NCBI RefSeq assembly: GCF_021869535.1
Contig: NW_026262734.1
Span: forward strand, 80,290,339-80,354,338
From: Mytilus californianus
Taxonomy: Eukaryota; Mollusca; Bivalvia; Mytilida; Mytilidae
DNA: 64,000 bases
Reading direction: 5' to 3'
Part shown: piece after piece, positions 10,501-22,224 of the stretch
Layout: every line of letters begins with the position of its first letter
Position numbering within the stretch: position 1 is the stretch's first letter
Position numbers and translations under genes: made by a program
The notes under the pieces: generated by a model
Databases searched by the model: none
What the model saw: only the letters and a program-made list of their open reading frames with translations
What the model was told of the DNA's origin: nothing

Positions 10501-12679
10501 GAAGTTATATCATTTCAAATTACATAAAAAAGAACTTGATTCGGTAGTCTTTGTTTTTTTCACAAATTATGGGTTCTGTATTTAATTCTGCAAAATATTA
10601 AACACCTCTTCTGTTTTTAACTTTTAATGCTATTAATTATCTTGTGTACTACTTATTATTATAATAATCATTACTTTTAATTTCAAAGAGTTTGATTCAA
10701 TCGGTACTGATTCACTTTTTCAATCCACATAGTAACAAGTTTAGTGATCTACTTAAAGTCTTCTTTTGTTTGTTCCTTACTTATCCTTTATAATTGCAGT
10801 TACAAGTGGTAACATTTTTTACTTTGTTTTAAACAAAATACATGTATGTGATTTGTCAAGTTAAAAATTCATATTTTCATTGATTTTAAAATTTCGTTGC
10901 CTTTTATAGCTTTAATTCACGGAATGTGTTTTGCTCATTCTTTAACATTTACAGGACTAATCGGTGAGCTATTGTCGTTTTTAGGTGAGACTATAGCAGT
11001 TATCCAAAGGCGACAATACTAACATTTTAAAATTTACCACTTTTTATAATCAAACAGTTATGTGTGATATTGCTTTTGTTATTTTGTTTTATAAATTGAA
11101 GTAAAAAGCTGCATTACCATCTTCGAACGGGGTTTGTTAATAGTAATCATAGCTACCGTCATTTAAATCAAATTGATGAAAATTTGAAAGCATTATCGAA
11201 TTCTTCTCAAGAAAATATGTCTATGTCTTTCACAATTTTTTTTGTAAATGTTATGATATGTTATGTAAATGCAGTTATTCATAAACGAACTTTAAAAAAG
11301 GTCGTAAAATCCTTTCATCCATTCACAGCGCTCCAAAGTTGACTTAAAACTTCATCTGAGTACACAAAACATGCAAAAGGCCAACCTAAAAACGTGAAAA
11401 TGTAAAATAATATTTTCCGCTATTTCTTGACAAAAAAATTTATGGTATGATGCATACCTTCAATGCAAAGCTGAATTATTGTGAAACAAATTGCTATAAG
11501 GAATACTTGTCTTTAATTTTTTTATCTTTTATTTATAGAAACAAGGATCATTTTATGTCTCTACCCCTACATGCTTGTAAACCTCTTACTATTCTATCAA
11601 ATTAGGTATGATAAAATACCTGTATCCAATCACTTCTTATTTTATTGATAAAAAAAGTTGCAAACTGTACCATTTTAACAGATAAATTTCCATGTTTAAT
11701 TTAAATTGTATTCATGTTATCGAAAATTGACAACATAAACACAATATCTAGATTTTTCTTACTAATTGCAGTCAATGCTTTAGTATACGTGATATTTTGG
11801 TCTTAATCTTCAGAGATTATTATAAAATCAATTATTCTGTCTTAAGATGATCAATACAAAGATGTTCAAACCGTTAACCATTCAATATGGAAAAACCAAA
11901 GCTGAAAAGTTGCCTTTGTTGCCTGTCTTCATCTAGAAAGAGCTGAATTATATCCCTTGAGATTATTAATTTCAAAGAAATAGTCCTATCAAAAAGTGGA
12001 ATATGAAAACATAGATACATTAAATAAAAGATAAAAAGAAGCACAATAAGAATATTTGCTGAGTGAATTGCTATGAATGTGATTTTTTTTTCACTGGGAA
12101 TTTAAGTTCTATCTGAATTTTGGCTCTACTAGAACGTTAATCCTTTGATATACAGCTTTAACACTGAAATGTTTATATTTTGTCAGACGACTGACTTACT
12201 TCATCAATGGTGCAAACTAATCCAAACAGTTTCAAATTTTGGTAGCTTATATTCTGTGAAATACCCGAGTGATATATTTAGGGCATTACGCAGCCAAAAG
12301 GCAAATATTCCAAAAACATTGTCACGACATGAATTCTGGTGTTTCAATTTGAATCAATCATTGTGAAAGATTACAACAAATACTAGACTTTGGTGCATTT
12401 TTGTAATTTACCCCCTATTGGACTCCTAGAATCATGTTTATATCAGTACCTTTGATTTAGACTTATCATGAGTACTTTTCTGATAAACAATGTTGGTCTC
12501 GGTGAATAATTTGTATTCTTAGTTTTTAAAAAAATGTACTAGTCTGAAATTTAAAAATAGTGCAATATAACTGAAATATGATTGATTTTTATTTCCAATA
12601 ATAAGTATTAGTTCCACCATAGGCGACATTCTAAAATATTCTAAATTGATCATTTCATATAATAAAAATCTCGATAAAT
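10501..12679. other. gene-free AT-rich stretch
   Basis: No supported gene. A segment near 11270-11400 resembles 13240-13360 ('gagtacacaaaa', 'gccaac'), suggesting a diverged dispersed repeat pair. Confidence 0.35.
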
Positions 12680-12765
12680 CCGTTATGGGGGCCTTCGACT
12701 GTTATCTGCTCTTTGGTCGGGTTGTTGTCTCTTTGACATATCGCACATTTCCATTCTCAATTTTA
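12680..12765 (+). mobile_element. short 3' tail of RT element, subfamily B
   Basis: The text 'ctgctctttggtcggg' plus 'ttgttgtctcttt' and 'ccattctcaattt' matches, in reverse, the end of the minus-strand RT copy at 25500-25600. It is therefore a very short 5'-truncated tail. Confidence 0.5.
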
Positions 12766-12864
12766 TTGAGTGCTATAATTATTTTATAATTCGGTTAAAG
12801 AAATTGAAGTCAGTCAAGTCATGATCATCTTTGCACGGAGCTTGTATAAAGTACCCATGGTCAC

Positions 12865-13168
12865 TCATTTTTCTTCAAGTGTAATATTTAACATTGCTAA
12901 AAAGTGCGAGGTTAGGCTAGCACAAAACCAGGTTCAACCCACCATTTTTTTTTTTAAATGTCCTGTACCAAGTCAGGAAAATGGCAGTTGTTATCTTATA
13001 GTTCGTTTCTGTGTGTGTTGCATTGTCGTTTGTTTTTTGTTGCACTTCAGTGTTTCTGTTGTTTCATTGTTTTCCTCTTATAGTTGATGTGTTCCCTCGG
13101 TTTTAATTTGTAATCAATCGATTTATGACTTTCAAACAGCGGTATACTACTATTGCCTTTATTTATGA
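12865..13168 (+). mobile_element. retroelement 3' tail, subfamily A (sense orientation)
   Basis: Shows 'gtgcgaggttaggctagc', 'ctgtaccaagtcaggaaaa' and 'agcggtatactactattgcc' in the same order as 43750-44050. It is the plus-strand counterpart of the 4.0-kb and 7.1-kb copies. Confidence 0.65.
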
Positions 13169-13814
13169 ACCTTTGGAATCATTTCTTTTGTCAAGAAATA
13201 TTTCAAAATATGTTTCAAAATCTATTTTGTAAATATACTCGTTGCAGGTGTTCATAAATAAATCTACCCTAAAATCCAATCACCGTCCTCCAAAATTGAC
13301 TTTTTTTGCTTGCCTTGAGTACACAAAAAGCCAACATAAGGCCGTGGAATGTAGTTTTACTTGTTTTTCCTTCATCCATGTCCTATGATTTTTGTAAACT
13401 GCTTTCTCAATAGGCCACATGACTTAGCCTTGTATTGCAGTTTTTTTTTCAAATTCTATTCAAACGTGAAGAGCTGATAAAATCAAAAATGACCAAATTC
13501 AAACAATACCCAGACAATGAAAAAACAGTGTATGGGGGAGACACATTTCTAAATTAAAAATAATTTTTAAAAAGGTGTCATTTCAGAACTCACAAATGCA
13601 AGTATGAATACAGTATTATGAAAAGTAATGAGACTTAAATTTTATGGGTGTTTCATATGTAACTTTAGACGAACAAGGCACCCACAAACCGCGAATTTAA
13701 AGTTCGACTCATAACACTCAGTACCACGTTACTTTGACCAATGTGAACAAGCAGTAAATGTTAGCTTATTTGTAAATTTACTTAACCATGGAAACGCTGC
13801 AGTACTCTATGTTT

Positions 13815-13985
13815 ATAAATATTCATTGCCAGGACCTGCTGGAATGTTGCTACATAGAAATGGATAGTTTACAATTGGAAAGCTGAAATCATCTCTTTTG
13901 TCGTAAAGTTTTGTTTTCAACTGACCCTCATTGTCGATTTCTAGATGTAAGTCAAGATATGAGGCAGACATAAGGTACGATTGAA
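13815..13985 (-). pseudogene. isolated RT fragment with LDL and YDKRDDF motifs
   Basis: The minus strand has an open stretch of about 45 codons encoding SASYLDLHLEID, then LYDKRDDFSFPIVNYPFLCS, ending in a proline/glycine-rich NIPAGPG. This is the same conserved block as in the RT at 19728-20549 (SYASFLDLYL ... YDKRDDFNFEIINF), but closer to the family consensus. No RT catalytic core accompanies it, so it is an orphan fragment. Confidence 0.7.
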
Positions 13986-16329
13986 ACAACAATTTTTAAA
14001 ACGATTCATTTTGTTTCAATTATCAATAAAAGCGGAATCTTGTTGTTGTATTTCGTTACAAGCAAATTTGTCAAAATAAACTCAAAACATAGCTGATGTA
14101 TTATTGATGTATTAGTCAATAATTTAACCTCATTGAACACGTATTCATGTATAACCCATTAAACCCCTAAGCAATATATGGGTTATGCATGTTCTCAGCG
14201 TGTTCAGCTATTAAAAGGAAACGAATTTCAACATTGAAAGTGAAACAAGTGTGAACCCTTTGGTTGACTGATTCCATTCATCAAATATCATTCTTATACA
14301 CGTAAAAAACGATGACTAACATATTTGTTAACCTATAATGTGGAATCAAATAGACCTAGAAAAAACAATTACACGTGTTTGTTTTCTATTTACATTTCTA
14401 TTTATGTTTATATCGAGTTGTTTGACCGTCGGCAGTCTTCGGTGGTTATCTCGAAGGTTAATAAGGTGACGTCTTAATCGAAATACACACGAAATGCTGA
14501 TACATATTATCGAGTTTAAGCATTGTTAACTGTTAATTTTAGCCTTTTGATAATTAGGATATTCGTTTAAATATATTATAAATTATATATGAGCATCGAA
14601 TCGAGTCAATGGACATGAATTTGACAGCTTATGTTCCTTTAAAAAAATGATACAGTCTAAAGTTAAGGTTTTCAAGATGCCAATTACTTTGTCAAACCTT
14701 TAAAGAATTCATTGAAGCTTGCATGATTGATAATGTATGACAATATCCTATATAGTCAAACATTTCAAATTTTGGAAATATGAGTGTTCTTCATTTTACC
14801 GTATTTTGCTGATAATTCAGGTTGAACAGTCTTGGATTAAAGGTTTGACATATAAGATTGTGATGATCAAAAGATAACAACTGAAGAAAAAATTAAGAAA
14901 TATTCCTTTTTTTTTCTTTTTTTTTTTCGTATGTTTCTGATAAATGTTCTCGTTTTTTTTTCGGAAGTTAACATAAAATTATAGCATGGGATTTTATTTC
15001 ATCAGTAACTCTGTAAAAGCTTAACAGAATTTAAAATTTGGACAGAAACTTCTTCATGATCAGAAATAGCATCATTTGAAAAAAAAATACATTATTATTT
15101 ACGTTGACAGCAGCTATCGCACGCGATACATTATGTTGTATGTTACCTTTTACTATTTTAATTTTTATTTAGATATCAACTAAATATGACCATATAAAAA
15201 TGGTAGTGATCGTATTGCTGAATTCATAGTTTTCTGACTTTCAGACAGTGATTGTCATTTGGTCAATTGTCTTTTATGTCAACCTAAACTTTAGTTTGTT
15301 ATTTGATTTGTGATTTTTAATTGTGTCCGGGTATATCATGTATATCCATTTGATACTATAATGAATGATAAATTCGTAAATAATGCATAAATGATATAAT
15401 TTTTCAGAACAATCAATGCAATATTTATTGTCCTATAAAATGACTGGATAAAATAGAAGATCAAATTCATAACTGATATGTGTAATAATATTATATTATT
15501 AAAAGATTTGAAAATTTTCCAATAAATTGTCTTTAAACCTACTTTATTCATTGCAATGTTCCAAAATAAGAAAACAGGCAATTGTATTTGTTTTATCGTA
15601 TCAATCATTTGAAAAGAGTCTACTACAAAATTGTAACAAGTTTTTGTATTATTGTGATACATGTATCAACGGTTAACATCAGTCTTAAAATGATGATTCA
15701 AAACGTTGCGAAATGAACACTTATTGTATCTGTTTTAGTGAAATTTATCACCAAATGCATAGTAGTTAGCACGTTTACAAAGCTTAACATACATCTTATA
15801 TAAATGTTGATTTTGCAAAAAAAACATGAATATTATCTCGGTTGATTGATAGCGTTTGATTTTGTCTATTCTTCTTTTTGAATTTGCCTCAGTATTCGGA
15901 ATTTTCGTTACAATTGTTTTGGACTGCCCTTTAAATGTGTTTGAGTGTTCGTGTGTATATTTTCAGACCTGTGGCGGACTAAGCGAACGCTTTCATGGTC
16001 ATATGAAATTAAAATGTATTAGTAGGCCTTAAAAGATCCACTTTGGACGTTTGTCGTATAGCGAGGTTTTGCAAGTCTTCTGAGTTCTACAATGAATAGT
16101 AACAGCTGGCGTGACCATAAAACTGGAATAATAAATGATTCATTACAATTTCACCCTCGAACAAACTGCATTTAGGAACAAATTTGACTTTTCAGTGAGA
16201 TCTGAGTTTTGACGTAATATTCACTGTGTTTTCAGAGGAAAAGCTACAACACAAATGATTGAGGGATTTTTATCATTTTGTTTTGTTTCGTGTCACACTT
16301 TCTCAATATCTCCAATTCGTAGCAGGTAT
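13986..16329. other. gene-free AT-rich stretch
   Basis: No supported gene. The minus-strand frame at 15336-15662 (108 codons) is low-complexity, rich in Ile, Phe and Asn, and without motifs, as expected by chance in AT-rich DNA. Confidence 0.35.
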
Positions 16330-16445
16330 AGGTTTTGCTCACTGCTGAAGGCCGTATGTTGACCTACAAATGTTAACTATTATTTCATTTTGGTCTCTGG
16401 TGGAGAGTTGTCGCATAGGCAAACCTACACCATCTTATTTTCATT
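16330..16445 (-). repeat. dispersed repeat Y, degraded copy
   Basis: The plus strand reads 'ttggtctctggtggagagtt' and 'acaccatctta', the complement of the repeat Y core seen at 8981-9108. Confidence 0.5.
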
Positions 16446-17287
16446 TTGACATAGTCTTAGGGAAAATTTTGTAGGCATCAATAACTTCATGCAAGGTTAC
16501 AAAACTTGGACAGAAGGTTTTTCCTGATAAAAAAAAGCATATAGAAAATTTTTTTTTTTAACATTTTACTGACATCGTCAATATTACTTTTTTATAGTGA
16601 TTACATCAATCACAGGCACGACAAAGGGTTCCAAGGGACCTTTGAAAAAAGTTGATTTGATCAAATTCAAAATCACAACCGAATTTTCTGGGGTTCTTTT
16701 TGCTCAATTTTTTAGTTCATAATGGATTGTTATATAGACAATGATATTTGATAGTTAAATTTTCTGGTGTTTAATTTGTCTGGTGTTATTTTATTGGTGG
16801 CTTTGATTGCTTACTTATATAGTCTTCCCCTTTTTAGTAATTGACATATTCTTTAGATTGAACTGTGTCATTCGGACAACTTACTATGATTTTACTGTTT
16901 TCGAAAGGAAAAGATACGAAAAATGATAGAACAATTGAAAAAGTGATCGTGGTCACAATTTTCAAAATTTCACGATTTAACAGGGTACCACATATACCAG
17001 TTGTAAACCGTATTTTACATGAAATCTTTAACATGAAAAACTAGTTCATTGCTGTCTTTGTTCATGGTTGAAATAGTATTTAGAATATGGTTCAGATAAC
17101 AAATATATGATATAGGTGTAATACCACCATTGATTTTCCCCTATTAGTCTTTGTTAAATTTGCACTCTTCAAAAATTTGTGTAAAATTTTTCTTTGTTTC
17201 AAATAAAGAAATACTTGGCATGAGTAAAGTTATAGCCTGTCCAGTACTATAAACAAAATTTTACATAACATTCCATTACATGTTGAA

Positions 17288-17402
17288 CAGATATATCATG
17301 TTATGGAGGGGTATTTGCCAATAATACCAGTCAAGGGAAATTTGGTCCCTAGACTGATATTTTTCGCAAATACCCCTTCATAACATGATGTATCTGTTTA
17401 AT
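17288..17402. repeat. inverted repeat (foldback) with arms of about 32 bases
   Basis: The left arm 17288-17319 includes 'atcatgttatggaggggtat'. The right arm, about 17371-17402, includes the complementary 'atacccc' and 'cataacatgat'. About 50 bases lie between them. The arms match with one or two differences, so the RNA or single strand would form a long hairpin. It could be a small foldback element or a terminal inverted-repeat remnant. Confidence 0.65.
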
Positions 17403-17625
17403 TACACCGAACAAATTTTGATTGAAATTCTCTGTACAGGTGAAGGGAAATCTTTTTTTTTTTACTAGTAAGCTGAAATCCATAAACATGTTTATGCATA
17501 ATTTTGGGGATAAGTAGCTATAGAGAATATCAAAGTACCGCGGGAATTATATATGTATTTATACGCATTAGCGCTGTCTTTGTGTAACGTCATATCCGAA
17601 TTATTTTGGCGGGGAGAGGATCGCG

Positions 17626-17739
17626 ATGGTAAAAAAGGAATATCCAAAATGGCAAATACTATGGCATAGACGGGAATTTAAAGCATATTCACCGGCAGTT
17701 GTGAAAAACAGGCAAATTCGTTTGAAAAGAGGAAAAAAG
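17626..17739 (+). CDS. weak candidate first coding exon (38 codons, basic)
   Basis: An ATG in good context (G at -3 and +4) opens a frame of 38 basic codons that ends exactly at a strong splice donor (AAG|GTAAGA at 17740, phase 0). Just upstream is a GC-richer patch with 'ggcggggagagg', unusual for this AT-rich region and promoter-like. The peptide (MVKKEYPKWQILWHRREF at its start) matches no family I know, and no partner exon is recognised downstream. It may equally be chance. The foldback repeat at 17288-17402 lies just upstream. Confidence 0.2.
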
Positions 17740-18180
17740 GTAAGAATATGCGAAAAATACACTGGCTACCTACCAATCAAAATCCGGCATTCTTATATAA
17801 GGTGTAATTAAAATAAATAACCATCACTGGAAGTTAACCAATAAAATGTTTACCCCTTTTTTACCTTTGCACAAGCTTTAGTAACCATGTAACCTCAAGA
17901 TTCCAAAATATTCTCAAGAAACACTAAATAAAAAAATAATGTTGATTTATACATATTATAACACCCAATATATATGTTTATGACTCAGAAAGTGTGTTTA
18001 CTGCACTATCATGTTGGATTGATTTCCTACAACAGTCAAATTCTAGGTAATATTTTTTCTACCTTTTTTAGTATGCAACTGGATGTGACGTACTATGATT
18101 ATTTTATTGCAAATAATTCAGCATTTTAGCAAGTTAAACATTTTATATGAATTTTACCAAATTTTCATCAAAAGAAAGAA

Positions 18181-18406
18181 TGACCACAACAGTACTAAAT
18201 TCACCACAGTGGCTAAGTCTAAAAATGATTGAAAGACTTATTTTTTTAGAATTATACCAGTTCAAATCGAACAGTGCTTTTCATTGACGGTGTTTGTCTA
18301 TGCAGTTTCTGTTATTATAACTTAACTTTGTTTCCTGTGTTAATTAGCTACAACAGTACTGAATTTACCACAGTGTATATGTCTAAAAATTGACGGATAG
18401 ACTTAA
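18181..18406 (+). repeat. local direct repeat, about 57 bases, 168 bases apart
   Basis: Bases 18181-18240 and 18349-18406 share 'acaacagtact-aatt-acc' and 'cacagtg', then 'gtctaaaaat' and 'agactta'. This is a local duplication. Confidence 0.55.
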
Positions 18407-18566
18407 AATGACTAAATATCGTTCAGTCGTTTAAAAGAGCTGTGCAGAACAAAATGACCGTTCCAGTTCAAAATTTGGTTACTAGTGCAACTCAAAAAAT
18501 CGTATACATGTGGAGGATGGAGTGATTAACCTGTTCCTAATTGACATTTTTTTATCATAACTTTTA

Positions 18567-18602
18567 CCCCCCCCCCCCCTTTTTTTCCCCTCCCTTTTTT
18601 TA
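18567..18602 (+). repeat. polypyrimidine tract (C14 then T/C runs)
   Basis: A run of about 14 C followed by alternating T and C runs. Low complexity, and error-prone in assemblies. Confidence 0.7.
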
Positions 18603-18989
18603 ACCGTTTGCAGTAGTGCTTATTTCTCTAAAGCAAAGATATGATCAGAACTGCTAATTCACTCCATCCTGCGTTATCATTACAAATTAAAGGATTGGTA
18701 CATGTTCCTCCATACTCATTTAAAGAACATTAGCCATTTACTCAGAAATTGACCAACATTTTTATGACAACTTATAAAGGTTAACATCTAAAATCAAAAC
18801 ATCTCTAGAGTTCACTTGTAATAAAGCTAATATAAAAATTCAAAACTTCCAAATTATAATGGGAAAAGGCCACTTTTTATTGAAAATTGTAAATGTGTAT
18901 CCAATAAGAACAAATTTTAATCTTGAATAATATGCGGCAATATTTTAGGCTTCGACCAAAATTTATGAAAAACGTTATTACTGCAGACA

Positions 18990-19727
18990 ACGACGATAGC
19001 AAAAAGTAAAATCACAACAAAAATACTGAACTCCGAGGAAAATTCAAAACGGAAAGTCCCTAATCAAATTGCAAAATCAAAAGCTCAAACACATCAAACC
19101 AATGGACAACAACTGTCATATTCCTGTCTTGGTACAGGCATTTTCTTATGTAGAAAATGGTGAATTTAACCTGGTTTTATAGCTAGCTAAACCTCTCACT
19201 TGTTTGACAGTCGTATATATTGACGATGTGTGAACAAAACAAACAGACATAATAGGTAAAAATGTCAAAATAGGGGTACAGCAGTCAACGTTGTGTTATT
19301 ATCTTAATAACTATAAAAAAAACAGATAAAAAAACAAACATTTACCATGACACATTAACACAATGAAGGGATGTATAAGTACAAAGCCACGTCACATGCA
19401 AGAAAGAAACACAAAAAGGCACACAGACAAAGCACATCAGCCAAAACGAAAGACAAGAATACAGAAATTATCAAGTACAGAGCCACGTCATAAGTAACCA
19501 AGAAACACAAAAAAGCATACATAAAAAGCATATTAGCAAAAATGAAAGACAAGAATACAAAAATTATCATAATACAAAAACACAATGACGGGATGTATAA
19601 GTACAAAGCCACGTCAAATGGATACCACCAAAAGACCAGACTAAACAGTAAAAGTAATATTCATAAAGACAAATAAAAGAATACTATAACACGTTATTAA
19701 GATGATAAACACGTCAGTACCCAGAAT
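18990..19727 (-). mobile_element. 3' tail of the RT element, with an internal repeat of about 96 bases
   Basis: On the minus strand this follows the RT stop codon. It contains two nearly complete units of about 96 bases (plus-strand starts near 19379 and 19475, with a third partial at 19599), each beginning 'gtaca-agccacgtca'. Then come the core 'cctgtaccaagacaggaa' and the end 'gggactttccgtttt'. The same tail without RT stands at 29775-30125. Short frames here are by-products of the repeat. Confidence 0.65.
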
Positions 19728-21264
19728 CTATACTTCAAGACCATCGTGTATTATTTGTGAAGTTGATACGGAATATTTATCAACAAGGTCTTGGTACCTT
19801 CCGATGAACTTTTTTAGAAAAAGGACGAGACGTTCTTTCATCAATGTTCTACTCAGACACTGGTGAAGTTTTACAAAGTCTGAGTAGTTGCTGCATGCTC
19901 TTGAATACCGAATAAGTTGGGAAATGACTATCCCATATGCAGGTGAAGTTGGTATATTGCTACTAAGGTAGGAGAAATTGATAATTTCAAAATTAAAATC
20001 GTCTCGTTTGTCATAGAGTCTGGTACTGATCTGACCGTGTATGTCAAATTGGAGGTATAAGTCTAAAAACGAGGCGTAGGAAGCCGTGTCTGTTGTTTCT
20101 TTAATTTCTAGTTCTGGGCGATATATTAACGGAACCCAATCAGAAAAGTTTGGATTGTTAATGGAAAGAACATCATCGATATATCTGAATGTGAAATTAA
20201 ATGACCTGGCTTCTTTGATCTTCTTGTTTTTGACAAGTGTCTGAAGGAACTCCGATTCATATGAAAATAAAAAGAGGTCGGTAAGGAGAGGCACACAGTT
20301 CGTTCCCATAGGAATGCCGACAATTTGTTGAAAAAGTCTACTTCCAAATTCAACAAATATGTTGTCAATAAGAAACTCCAGCATACTGATCACTTGTTCC
20401 TCTGTGTAACATGCATGTTTTACCTTTTTTTCACTATTAACAAAATATGCCGTATGGTATCCCAAAGTAATAAATGTATAGCGTATGCTACCATTTTTAT
20501 GTTGAAAGGCATTGTGGATTATTTCTTTTAGACGATTTTTCAATTGCACATGGGGAATGGTGGTAAACAGGGTTGAAAAATCAAAAGATTTGATAGAACT
20601 AATTTCAGAAAAAGATCGAGATTTAAAATTAACCAGAAGTTCTTTCGAGTTTTTTTAGAATCCACATATGGTTAATACCACTACGTGAGTAAACAGTTTC
20701 ACAGAATTTCTGATGACCCTCTTTCACTGCGGACGGAATTTTTGTCAATCTAATGTACAATTCTTTAGTCGAACATGCAGATGAGCCGGCAATGTACCGT
20801 TGTCAGTACGGAATTTTGTGAAGTGTAGGTATCCAATTCAAACTAGGTAAGTCCTCCGATTTGTTGTTCAATGTAATGTTTATTGAAGCCATGAAGGACT
20901 TATGATTTGCCAAAATCTCATCCTTGGCAAATGATATGTTTTTGTATGTGGGATTACCTGAGTGCTGATTTATTCCTAATTCTTTTACAAGACTCTCGTA
21001 GTAGTACGAATTACATACACAGACAATATTATTTGAATCTTTGTCCGCAGGAACAACAACATACTAATCGTGAAGAGATGATAGACATTTCACAGCCTCT
21101 TTGTCTCTGAAAACAGGTTTTGGTCGATCACTCACACAGTTTTTCAACTTATGAATGCGACGTTTTATCAGAGACCTGATTGTTTTGACCCATTCTGACA
21201 AAGTGTCCAGTTCAACTTCTTCTCGTTTAGCCCATGCTCCTGCGTAGTCCTTGATGGAATCCAT
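19728..21264 (-). pseudogene. reverse transcriptase of a retroelement, broken by stops and frame breaks
   Basis: The minus strand from 20549 to 19728 keeps 273 codons with RT signatures: GIPMGTNC-PLL-DLFL, the catalytic FRYIDDVLS, SFLDLYL, and the YDKRDDF block. Upstream, the relationship continues but is broken: an open piece at 21264-21064 (MDSIKDYAGAWAK start), a stop, then a piece with YVVVPADKDSNNIV and WIPTLHK-PY, another stop, and RYIAGSSACSTK. After more stops near 20640 it reaches FSTLFTTIPH. This organisation (PADK motif, IAGSS, then YIDD) recalls Penelope-like or related retroelements. I do not see a GIY-YIG endonuclease, and the lineage is not settled. It is not active, given at least three in-frame stops. 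Confidence 0.8.
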
Positions 21265-22200
21265 AATTATTTTGAAGTTATGGTTTTAATTGATGTGTTG
21301 GGGTTCTCTAAACTTAGGATCATGAAATATCACCTTTCGAAGATTTTCATGTTGAATTATGTTGTAATGGGTCTTGTTCTCGTCATAACAATTATATTCA
21401 ATGCAGCCGTGGATTGGTCCGTTACCAAATTAATAAAATTTGTTGACTGTGCACCCTACTTATAACAAGGGTACGTATTTGAGAACAAATCACTTTTCTT
21501 TTTATTGTGTAAACATTTTTTGAGTGCAAGCTTTACATGATTATATAATTTCGTCGTGTTATTCTGTCTCAACTGATTTTGTCTAGTTTGATGTCGTAAA
21601 AGAATACGTTACAATTTTCAAATTTTTTGCACTATCAACTAATGTACTGCGTAGATACATTTGACATTGACCTGACTCGTTAAAGGTTAGTAAATAATCT
21701 ATTAATAATATCCAGTAATGCACTTATCAATGGAGTGTTTGTTGTTCTATAAATAACTGAATACGACAAGAGATTACTACGTTAAATTTCATATTCAATA
21801 TTCATTGGAAACATTCCAATCACATGCCTTTAAGTTTAAATTTAGAGAAAACCGTATGTTTGCCTTTACAAGGTTCTTAAATTAGAAATCAGGTAAATCA
21901 TATCAACTTTTACAGAATTTAACATTTGGAATGTAAGATTATTTGTATGATTTCTACCGTAAACTTCAAATTCAAACCGATGTGATACGGAAAATTTTTA
22001 CGTCTCTTTTTAGTGAAAATATTCACAAAATGTATATTAAGTAATCAATTAACATTCAAATAGATTGAAAAAACACTAAAAAAAAATAAAATTTGTCGTT
22101 TTAAAAAAGGATTCTTATGATTGAATTTACGATAGTTATTTCATTCTTCTCATTTTTAATATAAAACATATCACATAAAACCAATATAATAACTTGGTCT
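21265..22200. other. gene-free AT-rich stretch
   Basis: The left part may be the unrecognised 5' portion of the RT element on the minus strand. Nothing else is supported. Confidence 0.35.
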
Positions 22201-22224
22201 TTTTTGGCTTCCTTAAGTAGAAAT

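Noticed and set aside
15336..15662. 108-codon minus-strand frame as a membrane protein gene
   Set aside because: Hydrophobic and AT-codon-biased without motif, splice signals or conserved pattern. Chance frames of this size are expected here.
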